This document shows positions 35,673-45,731 of a DNA stretch of 64,000 nt, one piece after another. Position 1 is the first letter of the stretch. Every line of letters begins with the position of its first letter. The position numbers and the translations under genes are program-made. Source of the DNA: JAGQPD01 sp020426865. GTDB taxonomy: Bacteria > Planctomycetota > Planctomycetia > Pirellulales > Pirellulaceae. Location of the stretch: positions 186,001-250,000 of the forward strand of contig JAWKTN010000004.1 of the NCBI GenBank assembly GCA_041399065.1, in the 5' to 3' direction. The notes beneath the pieces are model-generated. The model was not told where the DNA came from. It saw nothing but the letters and a program-made list of their open reading frames with translations, and ran no database searches.

Positions 35673-37604
35673 ATGCGAGAATCGGGGCATATTCGGTTTG
35701 TTGGCCGATCGATGCGTGTGCTTGTGCGTATGGCAATGGCAAGCATTACCTTCGCCATAATTGGCGATTTGCCGGAGGTGATGGGGGCACCATTGTCGCT
35801 GTCCATCGTCCGGGACGATGGTGCCGACGCGCAATCTGGCCGACCCATCTTGCTGCGGATTGGCGATGGCCAACTCAGCGATCCTTTGGAGTTGTGGTAC
35901 CTGGAGGCCTATTGTCGATCGGATTCGACCGATGCTGATTGGGTTCAGCATACGGTGATCCCTCACCGCTGTGAAGTTCTGGAGCATTCGGCGACGGAGC
36001 CACGGATTCGCCTGCGGGATGTGCTCGCGGATGGGTTGATCGTCGAGCACGAGATCACGACGACGGAAGACGAAGTCCGTTTTACATTGGAAGCGCACAA
36101 TCCCACCGGACGTCGATCGGAAGCGCATTGGGCGCAGCCGTGCCTGCGTATCGGCGACTTTTGCGGTCGCGGATTGAAACAGACGGCCGACGGCCAAGCG
36201 TATGTCAGTCAGTGTTTTGTTTTTGTCGATCATCAATTGAACATGCTTCCGACGCAGCCGTGGGCCACCAACGCGCGCTACGAACCAGGCCAGGTGTGGT
36301 GTCCGTTTCATGTCCCTCGTGAAGATGTTAATCCGCGGCCGCTTAGTGTCATTGTCCCGTCGTCGGGATTGATCGGCTGTTTCAGTAAAGACCAACGACT
36401 GATCTGTGCTACCGCTTGGGAACCGTATCAAGAGTTGTTTCAGGGGGTGATTCGGTGTATTCATGCTGACCTGCGATTGGGGGGGCTTGCCCCCGGAAAG
36501 CGGCTGCGAGTGCAAGGGAAAATCTACGTCGTTCCGAATGATGTGGAAAAACTGCTGCAACGATATCGGATCGATTTTCCAGAACACCAACCGCTGGACA
36601 CTACGGGAACGATACAGACAGCCGCCGGAACCGGTACGCCCGATGTGTGCGGCCAACCCTTCGGTGTCGAACCGGGCCCGGATGGGATGATCTACATTTG
36701 CGAAGTCGAAAACCATCGAGTGATGAAACTGGATCCTCGGTCGGGACGGTTGGCGGCCGTCGCTGGTAGCGGCATGCAAGGATACCGCGGTGATGGCGGG
36801 CATGCACTGCAGGCGGAACTGAATGAACCGTATGAGGTCCGCTTCGATCGTGACGGGAATATGTACTTTGTGGAGATGCGCAATCACGTCGTACGTCGCG
36901 TCGAGCAGCAGAGCAACGTAATCGCTACCGTCGCTGGTACCGGATCGGCAGGCTATTCGGGTGATGGCGGTCCGGCCACGTCTGCCCAGTTGAGTATGCC
37001 ACACAGTATTGTCATTGACGACGACAACGTGTTGTATATCGCGGACATCGGCAATCACCGCATCCGACGCGTCGACTTGACCACCGGCAGAATAGAGACT
37101 TTGGCGGGAACCGGGGAAACGGAAATGCCACTCGATGGACAGATCGCCAAAGGCTCTCCCATTCTCGGTCCGCGTGCCCTATTCCTCGACGGCCGCACGT
37201 TGTGGATTGCGCTCCGCGAAGGACACAGCGTCTGGAAGATGGATCTGGACCGCGGTCGACTGTGGCATGTGGCTGGCACGGGCCAGCGGGGCTACAGCGG
37301 GGACGGTGGACCTGCCGGTCAGGCGCAATTCGACGGTCCCAAAGGGATCGCGTTGGATCCGTTCGGCAATATCGTCATCGTTGATACCGAGAACCAGGTG
37401 CTTCGCCGGATCGCAGCGCGGACGGGGATCATCCAAACTATCGCCGGTGGCGGGCCCACGACCCGCGGATACGGCGGCGACGACGGTCCCGCCATCCACG
37501 CTCAACTCGATCGCCCGCACGGCGTGGGGATCGACCCGCAAGGCCGAATCTTCGTAGGAGATACCAACAATCACCGCGTCCGCGTGATCGACGCGACCCG
37601 CTGA
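35673..37604 (+). CDS. NHL-repeat beta-propeller exported protein
   Basis: 643 residues from the ATG at 35673, which has GGAGG 9 nt upstream. A signal-like segment (RMAMASITFAIIGDLPEVMG) precedes a 270-residue beta-rich N-terminal domain of unknown family. Residues about 310-645 are NHL repeats with the recurring AGTGxxGYSGDGGPA motif at strand ends (GSGMQGYRGDGGHA, GTGSAGYSGDGGPA, GTGQRGYSGDGGPA), forming a six-bladed propeller. Such proteins bind ligands or partners outside the cell. It is not obviously in an operon; the next gene is convergent. Confidence 0.9.
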   Translation: MRESGHIRFVGRSMRVLVRMAMASITFAIIGDLPEVMGAPLSLSIVRDDGADAQSGRPILLRIGDGQLSDPLELWYLEAYCRSDSTDADWVQHTVIPHRCEVLEHSATEPRIRLRDVLADGLIVEHEITTTEDEVRFTLEAHNPTGRRSEAHWAQPCLRIGDFCGRGLKQTADGQAYVSQCFVFVDHQLNMLPTQPWATNARYEPGQVWCPFHVPREDVNPRPLSVIVPSSGLIGCFSKDQRLICATAWEPYQELFQGVIRCIHADLRLGGLAPGKRLRVQGKIYVVPNDVEKLLQRYRIDFPEHQPLDTTGTIQTAAGTGTPDVCGQPFGVEPGPDGMIYICEVENHRVMKLDPRSGRLAAVAGSGMQGYRGDGGHALQAELNEPYEVRFDRDGNMYFVEMRNHVVRRVEQQSNVIATVAGTGSAGYSGDGGPATSAQLSMPHSIVIDDDNVLYIADIGNHRIRRVDLTTGRIETLAGTGETEMPLDGQIAKGSPILGPRALFLDGRTLWIALREGHSVWKMDLDRGRLWHVAGTGQRGYSGDGGPAGQAQFDGPKGIALDPFGNIVIVDTENQVLRRIAARTGIIQTIAGGGPTTRGYGGDDGPAIHAQLDRPHGVGIDPQGRIFVGDTNNHRVRVIDATR

Positions 37605-37701
37605 GCAATAGTATACATGTGTATATATTGTGTGGTTCTAGGTATGTAATGCTATGTGGTTCTAGGTATTGGTGGCATGAATCGTGGATGGTCGCGTAGC
37701 T
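37605..37701. repeat. AT-rich convergent spacer with 15-bp direct repeats
   Basis: TGTGGTTCTAGGTAT occurs at 37631-37645 and 37655-37669 (period 24). Upstream, TATACA and TGTATA form a short palindrome (within 37613-37628). The segment is far more AT-rich than its surroundings and lies between two convergent genes. Confidence 0.7.
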
Positions 37702-39879
37702 TCACCGAAGCCGTTGCCCCAGCCATTGATACGCTGCGTCGCGGAGCGCGTCGGGGAATTCGTGGCCGCAAGCGGGCGAGTGCACGGTGATCACGTCATC
37801 GGTCTGTCCGTAGATGCGATATGCCCGCCGGGCCTCGTTCACGACCTCGAGCACACCGGCGTGATCGAAGTTGTCATCCTGCTGTGGAGCGTTGATCCAG
37901 ATCGGACGCGGGGCGATGGCGGCGAGCACCTCGTGGAAGTCGAAGGGGACTTGGGCGGGAGAATTGCCGTAAACGTCACGAATGCGAGGCATGTAGCGCT
38001 GGCTGGACCAACCCGTCAGGTTCCCGCCGTAGTAGCTGGCAAAGGCCGTGAAACCACAGCTGGTAACGACGGCTTTGATCCGCGTATCGAAGGCAGCGGT
38101 GAACAGGGCCGTGTGGCCGCCCAGCGAGTGGCCGATGACCGCGATCCGATCATGATCGACTTGTGGCAACTGCTCCAGGACATCGATGGCGCGCATGTTG
38201 TTCCAGATGGCCCTCATCGAACCGCTACGGAAACCGTCTTGGTGATCGGCGTCTTGATGATCGGCGAAATGGAATGCGTATTCGCCGAAGGACGGGTAAT
38301 CCGGAACCAGGCAAATAAAGCCTCGCGATGCAAGCTCATGGGCGTAGTGCAGTTGCGGATTGCCACCCAGACCCGCTGGTTCATCTTTGCCAATTGCTGT
38401 CGTCTGATGCAGGCATAGGATCGCCGCGGTGCGGGCGTCGAGTTGTTTGGGCAACAGCAGCCAGGCGGGAACGCGATTGCCGGCGTGCGATTGATAGTTG
38501 ATGTGATGGCGAAGATAATCGCCAGCATCGACAGGGTCGTCGATGAGCAAGTCGACGGGCGAACGGCGGTCGGAAGCTGGTAGAGTTCCCATGGCCAGTT
38601 GCATTCCCAGCAAGATGTCGTGGCGTCGTTGGCCCATTTCCTGCGGTTTGGTAATCGCCTTGAGCGACTGGTCGGTCTCACAAACCGTAAGCACATCTCG
38701 ATGATCGTAGTTGGTGGTTGCCACTGGATTGGCGTCGGATATCTGAGGCACGTCAGTGGCGTTCCCGTGGTTCTCGATCACGTACAGACCGGATCGGTCA
38801 GCACAAATTATGTCCAGGTCGCCGTCCCGATCGATATCGACGAGTTTTGGGTCGAGTCCAAAACCTACCTGGCGTGCCAGTGGCAGTCGTCGCCATGTTT
38901 TGCTTTCCGTCTGGAAGGTATAGAAATAGGCCACCAGCGGATCATATTCACCCAGGTCTTTACCATCGTGGCCGAGATATCGTTTTCCGGCAATCAGATC
39001 ATCGAGGCCATCACCATTGATATCCCCCCACAGCAGGCTATGTGCCTGGGACCATGATGTGTCGATTGTGTGTTTCCGCCAACTTGTGCCGCCGGACTTG
39101 GCGGCGGTCTGTTCCAGCCAATAGATGCCACATTGATGGCCACGTCCCCAGACGATATCCGTGTCTCCGTCCTGGTCGACATCGGTGGCGATGATGGGGA
39201 TGCTTGCATCGCGATGGAGGGTGAAGTCGGGATGAAAAACCCAGCGTTCGCTACGTCGATTCGGCGGCGCCTCCGCCCAGCCTCCTGCCGTTATGATGTC
39301 GTCGCGGCCGTCGCTATTGATATCGCCGATGCCAATTCCATGCCCGGCCACTTCGTCGGGCAGGGGATGACGTGTCCATGTTGGTGTAGCTCCCGGCTGA
39401 CAACTCCACCACGCGGCAAACTTTGTTCCGTTGGGGAGCAGATCAAGACGTCCATCGCCATCCACATCGGCCAGTCGTCCCGTTTCCATGGGACCCGGCT
39501 CATCAACGACAAAATGCTGCCAGGATGGGGCTGGTGTCGTGGTCGTCGAGTTCGAAACACCGGGCTGCTGTACCCAATAAATCGATTCGCTCCGATAATT
39601 CGCGGAGACAAAATCGAGCTTACCATCTTGGTTCACGTCAAGCGGAAGGCAGGCATAGTCATCGTAACGCCCGCGGATCTGCGGTACGTCACGAATGAAG
39701 TGGCGTCGTTGAAACGATGGGCCTTCGTACCACCAACCTCCGGTGACGACATCGAGTGCCCCGTCGCGATTGACATCCATCGCCGCACACGAGTGGAACG
39801 TAGAATCCGCGTCGATCGCTTTCACCGTGAACTGTGGGGTGGGTTCGGCGGCGACGCCGAGATTCACCAGAAATGGCAA
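37702..39879 (-). CDS. FG-GAP/VCBS propeller fused to an alpha/beta-hydrolase (esterase)
   Basis: 725 residues from the only in-frame start, TTG at 39879. Residues about 20-400 are FG-GAP/VCBS repeats with calcium loops (DVNRDGALDVVTGGWW, DVDGDGRLDLLPNG, DINSDGRDDIITAGG). Residues about 430-725 are an alpha/beta-hydrolase of the dienelactone hydrolase/acetyl-xylan esterase type, with nucleophile GHSLGGH, acid in QQDDNFDH, and His in PACGHEFPD. The N-terminus is odd: upstream in the same frame the codons read RYFAACLLPFLVNLGVAA, a signal peptide, but with no start before a stop. An ATG with a good Shine-Dalgarno sequence lies at 39910 in another frame. A frameshift is likely. Confidence 0.85.
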   Translation of the reverse strand: MPFLVNLGVAAEPTPQFTVKAIDADSTFHSCAAMDVNRDGALDVVTGGWWYEGPSFQRRHFIRDVPQIRGRYDDYACLPLDVNQDGKLDFVSANYRSESIYWVQQPGVSNSTTTTPAPSWQHFVVDEPGPMETGRLADVDGDGRLDLLPNGTKFAAWWSCQPGATPTWTRHPLPDEVAGHGIGIGDINSDGRDDIITAGGWAEAPPNRRSERWVFHPDFTLHRDASIPIIATDVDQDGDTDIVWGRGHQCGIYWLEQTAAKSGGTSWRKHTIDTSWSQAHSLLWGDINGDGLDDLIAGKRYLGHDGKDLGEYDPLVAYFYTFQTESKTWRRLPLARQVGFGLDPKLVDIDRDGDLDIICADRSGLYVIENHGNATDVPQISDANPVATTNYDHRDVLTVCETDQSLKAITKPQEMGQRRHDILLGMQLAMGTLPASDRRSPVDLLIDDPVDAGDYLRHHINYQSHAGNRVPAWLLLPKQLDARTAAILCLHQTTAIGKDEPAGLGGNPQLHYAHELASRGFICLVPDYPSFGEYAFHFADHQDADHQDGFRSGSMRAIWNNMRAIDVLEQLPQVDHDRIAVIGHSLGGHTALFTAAFDTRIKAVVTSCGFTAFASYYGGNLTGWSSQRYMPRIRDVYGNSPAQVPFDFHEVLAAIAPRPIWINAPQQDDNFDHAGVLEVVNEARRAYRIYGQTDDVITVHSPACGHEFPDALRDAAYQWLGQRLR

Positions 39880-39910
39880 GAGGCAAGCAGCGAAATAACG
39901 CGTCGGTCAT
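39879..39910 (-). other. Probable frameshift in the esterase signal-peptide codons
   Basis: On the minus strand ATG at 39910 is preceded by GGGAG at normal spacing, but its frame is one base off the esterase frame. The esterase frame reads TGA then PTRYFAACLLPFLVNLGVAA. A one-base loss or two-base gain in these 31 nt would join start and signal peptide. Confidence 0.6.
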
Positions 39911-39951
39911 CGGACGGCTCCCGGATTATCATGCACGTCGGGGGAGTGACG

Positions 39952-42207
39952 CTAGTCAATGAAGTAGAACTCTTCGTCACGCAATCGTTGTGTTCCCGAC
40001 GCTCCAAAGAATATACGAAAATCGTCCGTCGATTGCAGCTCGCCGTTGATGCGCAATTGATGCTCGTTGGCGCCCAGCGGTACCGGGATGTACCGGGTAC
40101 GCGGGCGATCGAGCGAGGTTCCGGAGTAGACGCGAACGCGTCGATCCATTGTAATGGTCAATCGTCCCTGAAAGCGGACCTGCAACTGAAAGACTTCGTC
40201 GCTATCAGAATGGAACTCGCCGTGCAGTTGGAAGGGAGTTCCAGGGGTAATCCCGGCTTTGCTGATCCAGTTGTTTGCCAGAGTATCGGTGATCGCCAGT
40301 TGTTTGCCGGTTTTTTCGTCGGTCAGCTTCAGACCGCGGGCGGGCTGCTGGTTGGCCAGTGCCCGCCATCCCGGAAGTGGTGCAGGGGGGACGATGTTGA
40401 CGGTCAAAGGTTGGCCAAAGACATGGCCTGCGGCGTCGTTGGTTCCGAGGCCCACGACCGTCAGCGCGACGGGCCCGAAGGCAAGCCGGCGTGAATCGAC
40501 GACGAGCACGCCTTGACTGGCTTTGAGCTCGGCCAGTTTTTCGCGATTGTGGTAGACGGCAATGGTGGACGATCCGTCCGCGGTGACTTGCAAGCGAATC
40601 GGGGCACCCCACGTGATCGATTGCGTATTGGTTGGAGAGACGGTGTACTGAATGGCGCGATTTCCGTTTCGGCAAGTAACGGGGAGAATGATACGACCTT
40701 GGCTGGCAATATCCGAGTTTTCAACGGCGACGACTCGCAATTCATGATGTCCGTCGGGGATACTGGCAGAATCCCACGATAGCGTGCCACCTTTCGGACA
40801 AGAGGTCGAACGTTTTCCATCGACGAAAAGATCGTATCGTGATACGTCAAACAATGATTCGTCGTCGACGTGGGGAGTCAATACAATGTTGCCTGTCAAT
40901 TCGTCGTTGGGTGACACTTCATCAACAAACACACGGGGAGATTTTCCCCATGGGCAGCAGAGTGGGTCACCCAGTACGAGCAACTGGTAGGGACCGGCGA
41001 CGGCCTGATAAAAGGCCTCGGCGAGTGTACAGCCTTTGGCGTAATGAACATGCATCATGGGGTCAGGAAACTTGTCGGCGATGGCGTAAGGTTCAACGAC
41101 CGTTCCGCTGGTACCCGCAGCGCCCTGGCGTAGCAAGTAGGTAGCTGGAGTATGTTCGCCGTTGGGGGAGAGAACACCTCCGTAGCTGGTAAGATGTTCG
41201 CAAATGGCACCGGGGAGGATCCGTGAGTTGGTAGCCGCCCACTGTTCGGTTAGAAAGGCGTAGCCGAGCATCATCCCGGCGATATCGCGCTTATTTCGCG
41301 GGACAACTCCCTGAGTTTTTTCCGCATGGACGCCCAAAGCCTTGAGGGCTTGGATGGCGATATCGAAGCGGGGGAGTCGCGTCTTCGACCGGATGTCGGC
41401 ATTTTCGAGATAGTAGATCGACTCGTTGGGACGGGAGCCATCGGCCAGAGCGCTAATGCGCAATTGACTGACGATTTCGCTCAACGAAAGCCCTCTTCCA
41501 CCCGAGTAGGACAAGATGGTGGAAAGAAAATAGCGTTTTCCCAGCACATCATCGGGGAGGCCATTGGGGCCCCATTTGGTATTGAACGAAAAACCGCGCG
41601 TTGGCAAATCGAGGTTTCCAGCCAATGACTTTCGGCAGTAGCCGTTGGACTTGGTCGATGCATACTCGTGCGGCTTCTTTTGGATGACGTTTTGCCATAG
41701 ATACGTCAGTCCTGTGATGGAGCCAACGTCTAGGTTGCCACCTTTGGGCTTATCGGGAGCGAAATTGATGGCATAGGGGAAGTCGGTGGAATAAGCGATG
41801 CAGTCGATCTGGCCGGCCAGCCCGCGGTTTTCGATGGCTCGGACAAGCGGGATCAAGATGCTGTTGCGAAAGCTATTGATATCCGTGACAAACGGGTCGC
41901 CATCCCATGGAATCTCGATCACGTTGCTGCTAGGGATCTTTCGCAGGTCGCAGTAGTGATTGGCGACGCTGCGCGACATCCAGCTGTGAGAATTGAAAAC
42001 GACGGCAACGTTTTCGGGACCACCGCCGGCGGTGGCGGTCGTCGAGAGTGACAGGGGGCAACCGAGAGCGAGCGCAAGAAGAAAACACGCCGGCCTTCGG
42101 AAGAAATGCCGACGTGCTCGTGATGGTTTGATCGCCGAAGTGATAACTGGCACAGCGCAGCTGGAGTGCGAACGAATGCCGACCGCCGGTTGATCACTCA
42201 ACCGCAT
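39952..42207 (-). CDS. TIGR03790 family exosortase-associated protein
   Basis: 751 residues. A long N-terminus with a twin-Arg-like basic stretch and signal (RRPACFLLALALGCPLSLSTTATA) precedes a TIGR03790 domain (PENVAVVFNSHSWMSRSVANHY, RGLAGQIDCIAYSTDFPYAIN; about residues 60-440). TIGR03790 occurs almost only in genomes with exosortases. The remaining 300 residues are beta-sandwich-like, ending in FRIFFGASGTQRLRDEEFYFID. The ATG overlaps the stop of the epsI-like gene (TAATG), so it is the last gene of the exosortase operon. Enzymatic role unknown. Confidence 0.85.
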   Translation of the reverse strand: MRLSDQPAVGIRSHSSCAVPVITSAIKPSRARRHFFRRPACFLLALALGCPLSLSTTATAGGGPENVAVVFNSHSWMSRSVANHYCDLRKIPSSNVIEIPWDGDPFVTDINSFRNSILIPLVRAIENRGLAGQIDCIAYSTDFPYAINFAPDKPKGGNLDVGSITGLTYLWQNVIQKKPHEYASTKSNGYCRKSLAGNLDLPTRGFSFNTKWGPNGLPDDVLGKRYFLSTILSYSGGRGLSLSEIVSQLRISALADGSRPNESIYYLENADIRSKTRLPRFDIAIQALKALGVHAEKTQGVVPRNKRDIAGMMLGYAFLTEQWAATNSRILPGAICEHLTSYGGVLSPNGEHTPATYLLRQGAAGTSGTVVEPYAIADKFPDPMMHVHYAKGCTLAEAFYQAVAGPYQLLVLGDPLCCPWGKSPRVFVDEVSPNDELTGNIVLTPHVDDESLFDVSRYDLFVDGKRSTSCPKGGTLSWDSASIPDGHHELRVVAVENSDIASQGRIILPVTCRNGNRAIQYTVSPTNTQSITWGAPIRLQVTADGSSTIAVYHNREKLAELKASQGVLVVDSRRLAFGPVALTVVGLGTNDAAGHVFGQPLTVNIVPPAPLPGWRALANQQPARGLKLTDEKTGKQLAITDTLANNWISKAGITPGTPFQLHGEFHSDSDEVFQLQVRFQGRLTITMDRRVRVYSGTSLDRPRTRYIPVPLGANEHQLRINGELQSTDDFRIFFGASGTQRLRDEEFYFID

Positions 42208-42959
42208 TATTGCTCCTCAGTTTCAACGTCCGCACCCGTTAAGTCATCGCCGCTGGAGTCCGTGGTTGATGACCCGATATCGGCTGCGGGGGCGTCACCA
42301 AAGAGTGACTGGTTGAGGATGGGCATAATCATTTGAGCAAACAACACTGCCGAACTATCAGACACATTGGTGTTACTGTCAACAACGGGACTGATGATAT
42401 ACACCTTATAGAGCGCTGGGCGGCCACGGAAATGAAATTTCTGGTAGGACGGGCCTTCCCAAACGCCGCTATCGGAGTAGGACCACAGAATGCGAACGTG
42501 TTGGGTGGTGTCCCCGGCATCATCCGTTTTCAAAAACGTCGTCGTCGAGAAAACGGGCGAGGGAGAAATCCCTTCGCATTCGACAGTGACCGGAGCTGGT
42601 TTTGATTCCATTTTAAAGCCGGCACCGACGTAGCACCAATCGGGGGTGTGAATCGTTACATTTCGGGCCGTTCCACAGACGAGGAACATCGAGATCACTT
42701 CGCCCGTCTTCTGGTTCGTGAAATTGCGAGAAATATAGTCTTTGCAATTGGACGCTTGGAATTCGTCCTGCGGCAACTCCTCATCTTCACCGACCCAATC
42801 GCCGATGACGGTAGGGACATTATCGAGGTTCTCGTCGAATTTTTGCAGCAGCGTGCTATCTTGCTTTACCCACCGCTCGCTGATTTGAGCTTGCATATAA
42901 GTGCCGGCCGCAAGGATGACGAGCGCGGCGAGGATCGGGACACCCAATTTCGTAGCCAT
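42207..42959 (-). CDS. EpsI-like (DUF3485) exosortase-associated protein
   Basis: 250 residues from the ATG at 42959. One N-terminal membrane segment (KLGVPILAALVILAAGTYMQA) is followed by an EpsI/DUF3485 domain: NVPTVIGDWVGEDEELPQ, then the signature TARNVTIHTPDWCYVGAGFKM with HTPxxCY. EpsI proteins are encoded with exosortases, sometimes fused to them, in EPS loci. The C-terminal 35 residues are Asp/Ser/Thr/Glu-rich. It is between the Wzc-like and TIGR03790 genes. It lies 104 nt after the Wzc-like gene and overlaps the TIGR03790 gene start by 1 nt. Confidence 0.88.
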   Translation of the reverse strand: MATKLGVPILAALVILAAGTYMQAQISERWVKQDSTLLQKFDENLDNVPTVIGDWVGEDEELPQDEFQASNCKDYISRNFTNQKTGEVISMFLVCGTARNVTIHTPDWCYVGAGFKMESKPAPVTVECEGISPSPVFSTTTFLKTDDAGDTTQHVRILWSYSDSGVWEGPSYQKFHFRGRPALYKVYIISPVVDSNTNVSDSSAVLFAQMIMPILNQSLFGDAPAADIGSSTTDSSGDDLTGADVETEEQ

Positions 42960-43063
42960 AGGGAATAGTTCTCCGGTCGGATGGACGGGGCAGTGAGAAA
43001 GAAACGGCAAGCGCTCCTCACGATTCTAGGAACGCTTGCGTGTTTTTCAAGTGTAGCAGATCA

Positions 43064-45292
43064 CTAGCTGGCGGCGATGGCCAGTGGCGTTTCGCGGACT
43101 TCGATGTCAGCGCCATTGGCGACGGCACCCAAAACCCGGACGCCGATCGACTGCAGGCGATCTCGAGCCTCTTCGACCTTTGACAGACGGCTGACGTCAC
43201 GTCGTGTGGAGATCACGGCACCGTCGGCATTGCGTCCATAAATCATGGCTTCGGGTCCGGTCAGGACGGGTCCCGAGTCGACGACGATGACATCGTACTG
43301 CTCTTGTGCTTGAGTCATGATCGCCGCGATGCGATTGCCTGCCAGGGCTTGCAGGCTGAGCACGTCGCACCGACCGGCTGGCAGAATCCAGAGCCCTTCG
43401 GCGGGGGTCGTTTTCACGGCTGCGTCAAACGTCGTTTGGCCTTTCAACAACTCGCACAGACCGACATCCACACCCAAGCCAAAGACGAGGTGTTGCTGTG
43501 GATTTCGAATATCGCCGTCGATCAGCAGCGTGCGACGACCAGCACGAGCCAGGCTCACGGCCAATTGACTAGCCACTGTCGACTTTCCTTCATGGCCAAC
43601 GGCACTGGTTACAACAACGGAGGAGACTTCGCCGTCGGTATCACCGAAAAGGATGGCGGTCCGGATGCTGTCGATCGAATCGGCGATAATCGTATCGCCG
43701 GCGGGTTTCTTCAACATGCCACCACGCAGCGAAGGAATCGAGCCGAGCAAACGAAGACCGTTGCGGCTGAGATCCTTGGGCTCATTCAGATGCTTCACCT
43801 GATAATCCCAGAAGGCGATGGCGAACAGTGACAACAGGAAGGTCAGCAAGGAGATACCACCAACGATGGAGCTTTTGACCCATGCTGAGTTACGATCGGG
43901 GATGATGGCACTTTGAATCAAGGCGATGCGATCGGGCATCTTCTGGTTCAATTCGATATTGTGAATTTCGTCACTGATTTTCTTTGTCGTTTCTTCCAGC
44001 GATTCGACTTCCGACTGACGAAGCTCCAGTTCGGTGCTGGACTGGAACATATCCTTGATTACGGCCAACTGCTCGTCGGCTTGTTGGCCGACCGTCTTGA
44101 ACTGTTCGGCCTTCATCTGAGCTTCCATTTGTGCGACACGGAGGTTCATTTGCTGGTCGTCGCGATTGATTCCTTTCAGGCGCCCGATGCGGTCCAAGAT
44201 TCGGGGAGTCAGCTCGGCCTTGAGCGTTTCCATTTCTTGTGAAAGCTTGCCGATTTCTTGACTAATACGTTGCAGGTAGGGGCTGTTGGCCCCTCGCGAC
44301 TGCGACATATCGTTGTATTGCCGTTTCAGCTCCCCGACCATCATTTTCATTTCGGCATAGCGAGGATCCGATTCCAAATGGTCTTCGATCTCATGTTCGC
44401 TGGGATTGACGTGTTGGTTCTGGATGACGGTTTGCAGCATACGTAGTCTGGCGACGGCGTCCATATACTCGCCTTGTAGTGCGTCTCGCTTCATGTTGAG
44501 CGAATTCAACTTGTTGAATTCAACGCGTTGGTTGATGGCCGCTTGCTCGTCTTCCTTCGTTCCCAATTCCCGGGCCAATTTTAGGATCGTTTCCTTTTTG
44601 TCCTGGATGGCTCGCAGATTCTTGCGTTCGGCGGCACGAAGTTGTTCCAACCGTCGCGTTTGCTCTGTTTGATCCGACTGTTGGACTTCTTCCAGGAAAG
44701 CCTCCATGACCGCATCGACGATCTTCACGGGATCCTCGATGTTGTCACCTTTCAGCCCGACCGTCAAGATTTCAGACTCCGGTGCGTATTGGGCCTTCAG
44801 TTCCTCTTCCAAGAATGCCAACGGATAGTCCTCGCGAGCGAGCATCGTCAGCGATTTGATCCCGGGTTTTCGCAACGCAGCATTGAGTACGTAGGTACTC
44901 TTGATCAACGCCGATTGGGTTTGCTTATAGACGTTGTAATCGCGTTCACTTTCGTACTTCAGTTCGCCGGTCCAGTCTTGATTGTTTCGCTTGACTCGAA
45001 GCAACCCCTGAGCCTCGAAGTTGATCGGAATCAACAGCCACAGGATCAACGCCATCGCGGCCGCGGTAACCAGGCCCAGCAAGGTGCCGGGAAGCCATTG
45101 GCGGCGAATCGAGTGAAAGAAGCCAACAAGATTGATCCCCTCGTCCTGCTGAGAATGATCGAGCCAGGCTGAACCCGATTGCAGCCACGAGTTATCGGGA
45201 AGCATCGGTGGTGCGTCGCCAGTCGGTAGCAACTGGTTGGACGGCTCCGGATTGGTTTGATGGGGAAGAGGACCGGGGGTGGGAAAATTCAT
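43064..45292 (-). CDS. Wzc-like polysaccharide co-polymerase / tyrosine autokinase
   Basis: 742 residues. A Wzz-type domain with membrane segment (WLPGTLLGLVTAAAMALILWLL, about 65-90) is followed by a long periplasmic coiled coil (about 190-460), a second membrane segment (SIVGGISLLTFLLSLFAIAFW, near 495) and a CpsD/CapB-type BY-kinase ATPase domain: Walker A GHEGKST (about 560), Walker A' LLIDGDIR and Walker B IVVDSGPVL. The C-terminus lacks the tyrosine cluster of Wzc, ending RETPLAIAAS. It controls exopolysaccharide chain length and export. Encoded in the exosortase locus, which fits the known EPS linkage of exosortases. Confidence 0.9.
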   Translation of the reverse strand: MNFPTPGPLPHQTNPEPSNQLLPTGDAPPMLPDNSWLQSGSAWLDHSQQDEGINLVGFFHSIRRQWLPGTLLGLVTAAAMALILWLLIPINFEAQGLLRVKRNNQDWTGELKYESERDYNVYKQTQSALIKSTYVLNAALRKPGIKSLTMLAREDYPLAFLEEELKAQYAPESEILTVGLKGDNIEDPVKIVDAVMEAFLEEVQQSDQTEQTRRLEQLRAAERKNLRAIQDKKETILKLARELGTKEDEQAAINQRVEFNKLNSLNMKRDALQGEYMDAVARLRMLQTVIQNQHVNPSEHEIEDHLESDPRYAEMKMMVGELKRQYNDMSQSRGANSPYLQRISQEIGKLSQEMETLKAELTPRILDRIGRLKGINRDDQQMNLRVAQMEAQMKAEQFKTVGQQADEQLAVIKDMFQSSTELELRQSEVESLEETTKKISDEIHNIELNQKMPDRIALIQSAIIPDRNSAWVKSSIVGGISLLTFLLSLFAIAFWDYQVKHLNEPKDLSRNGLRLLGSIPSLRGGMLKKPAGDTIIADSIDSIRTAILFGDTDGEVSSVVVTSAVGHEGKSTVASQLAVSLARAGRRTLLIDGDIRNPQQHLVFGLGVDVGLCELLKGQTTFDAAVKTTPAEGLWILPAGRCDVLSLQALAGNRIAAIMTQAQEQYDVIVVDSGPVLTGPEAMIYGRNADGAVISTRRDVSRLSKVEEARDRLQSIGVRVLGAVANGADIEVRETPLAIAAS

Positions 45293-45731
45293 GATTCTTT
45301 TTTTCTCCGGACGACGGTGTCACAAGTTCGGCGGGCCGTGTCGTGGATTCGCGTCCACGGCCCTCTTCGGGACTGGGTCAACGTTGCTCACAACCTCCGG
45401 CAGAAGGTTGTTTGCTCCCTTAGAGCAATCACCACGCCAAACTCAGCAGCAACCTCGTCTTGCCTGAAAAATTCCAAGGAACTCTGCTGAATATCGGACT
45501 GTACCAGGGCAACCGTTACAGATTGCCTCGCTTCCCTGCGTATTTCTTGCCAACTTTTCCTAAGTAGAACAATAAGTTTCGTTGCAATCGCTTCGCACAA
45601 CCGTTACGGCTTGTGTGAACCAAATACTCGTTACGGTCTTCTCGGATTTGATGAGACTTGATTTGGGCGACGAGTTCCACGCAAATGATGAGCATTTACC
45701 ACGGCACGTTGTTTCCATGCGACATGTCTGG
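45293..45731. other. Intergenic region between exosortase and Wzc-like genes
   Basis: No gene was recognised in 439 nt. CAACCT (45391-45396) and AGGTTG (45405-45410) form a small hairpin around CCGGCAGA. The gap is large enough for the Wzc-like gene to have its own promoter, so the exosortase may be a separate transcript. Confidence 0.4.
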
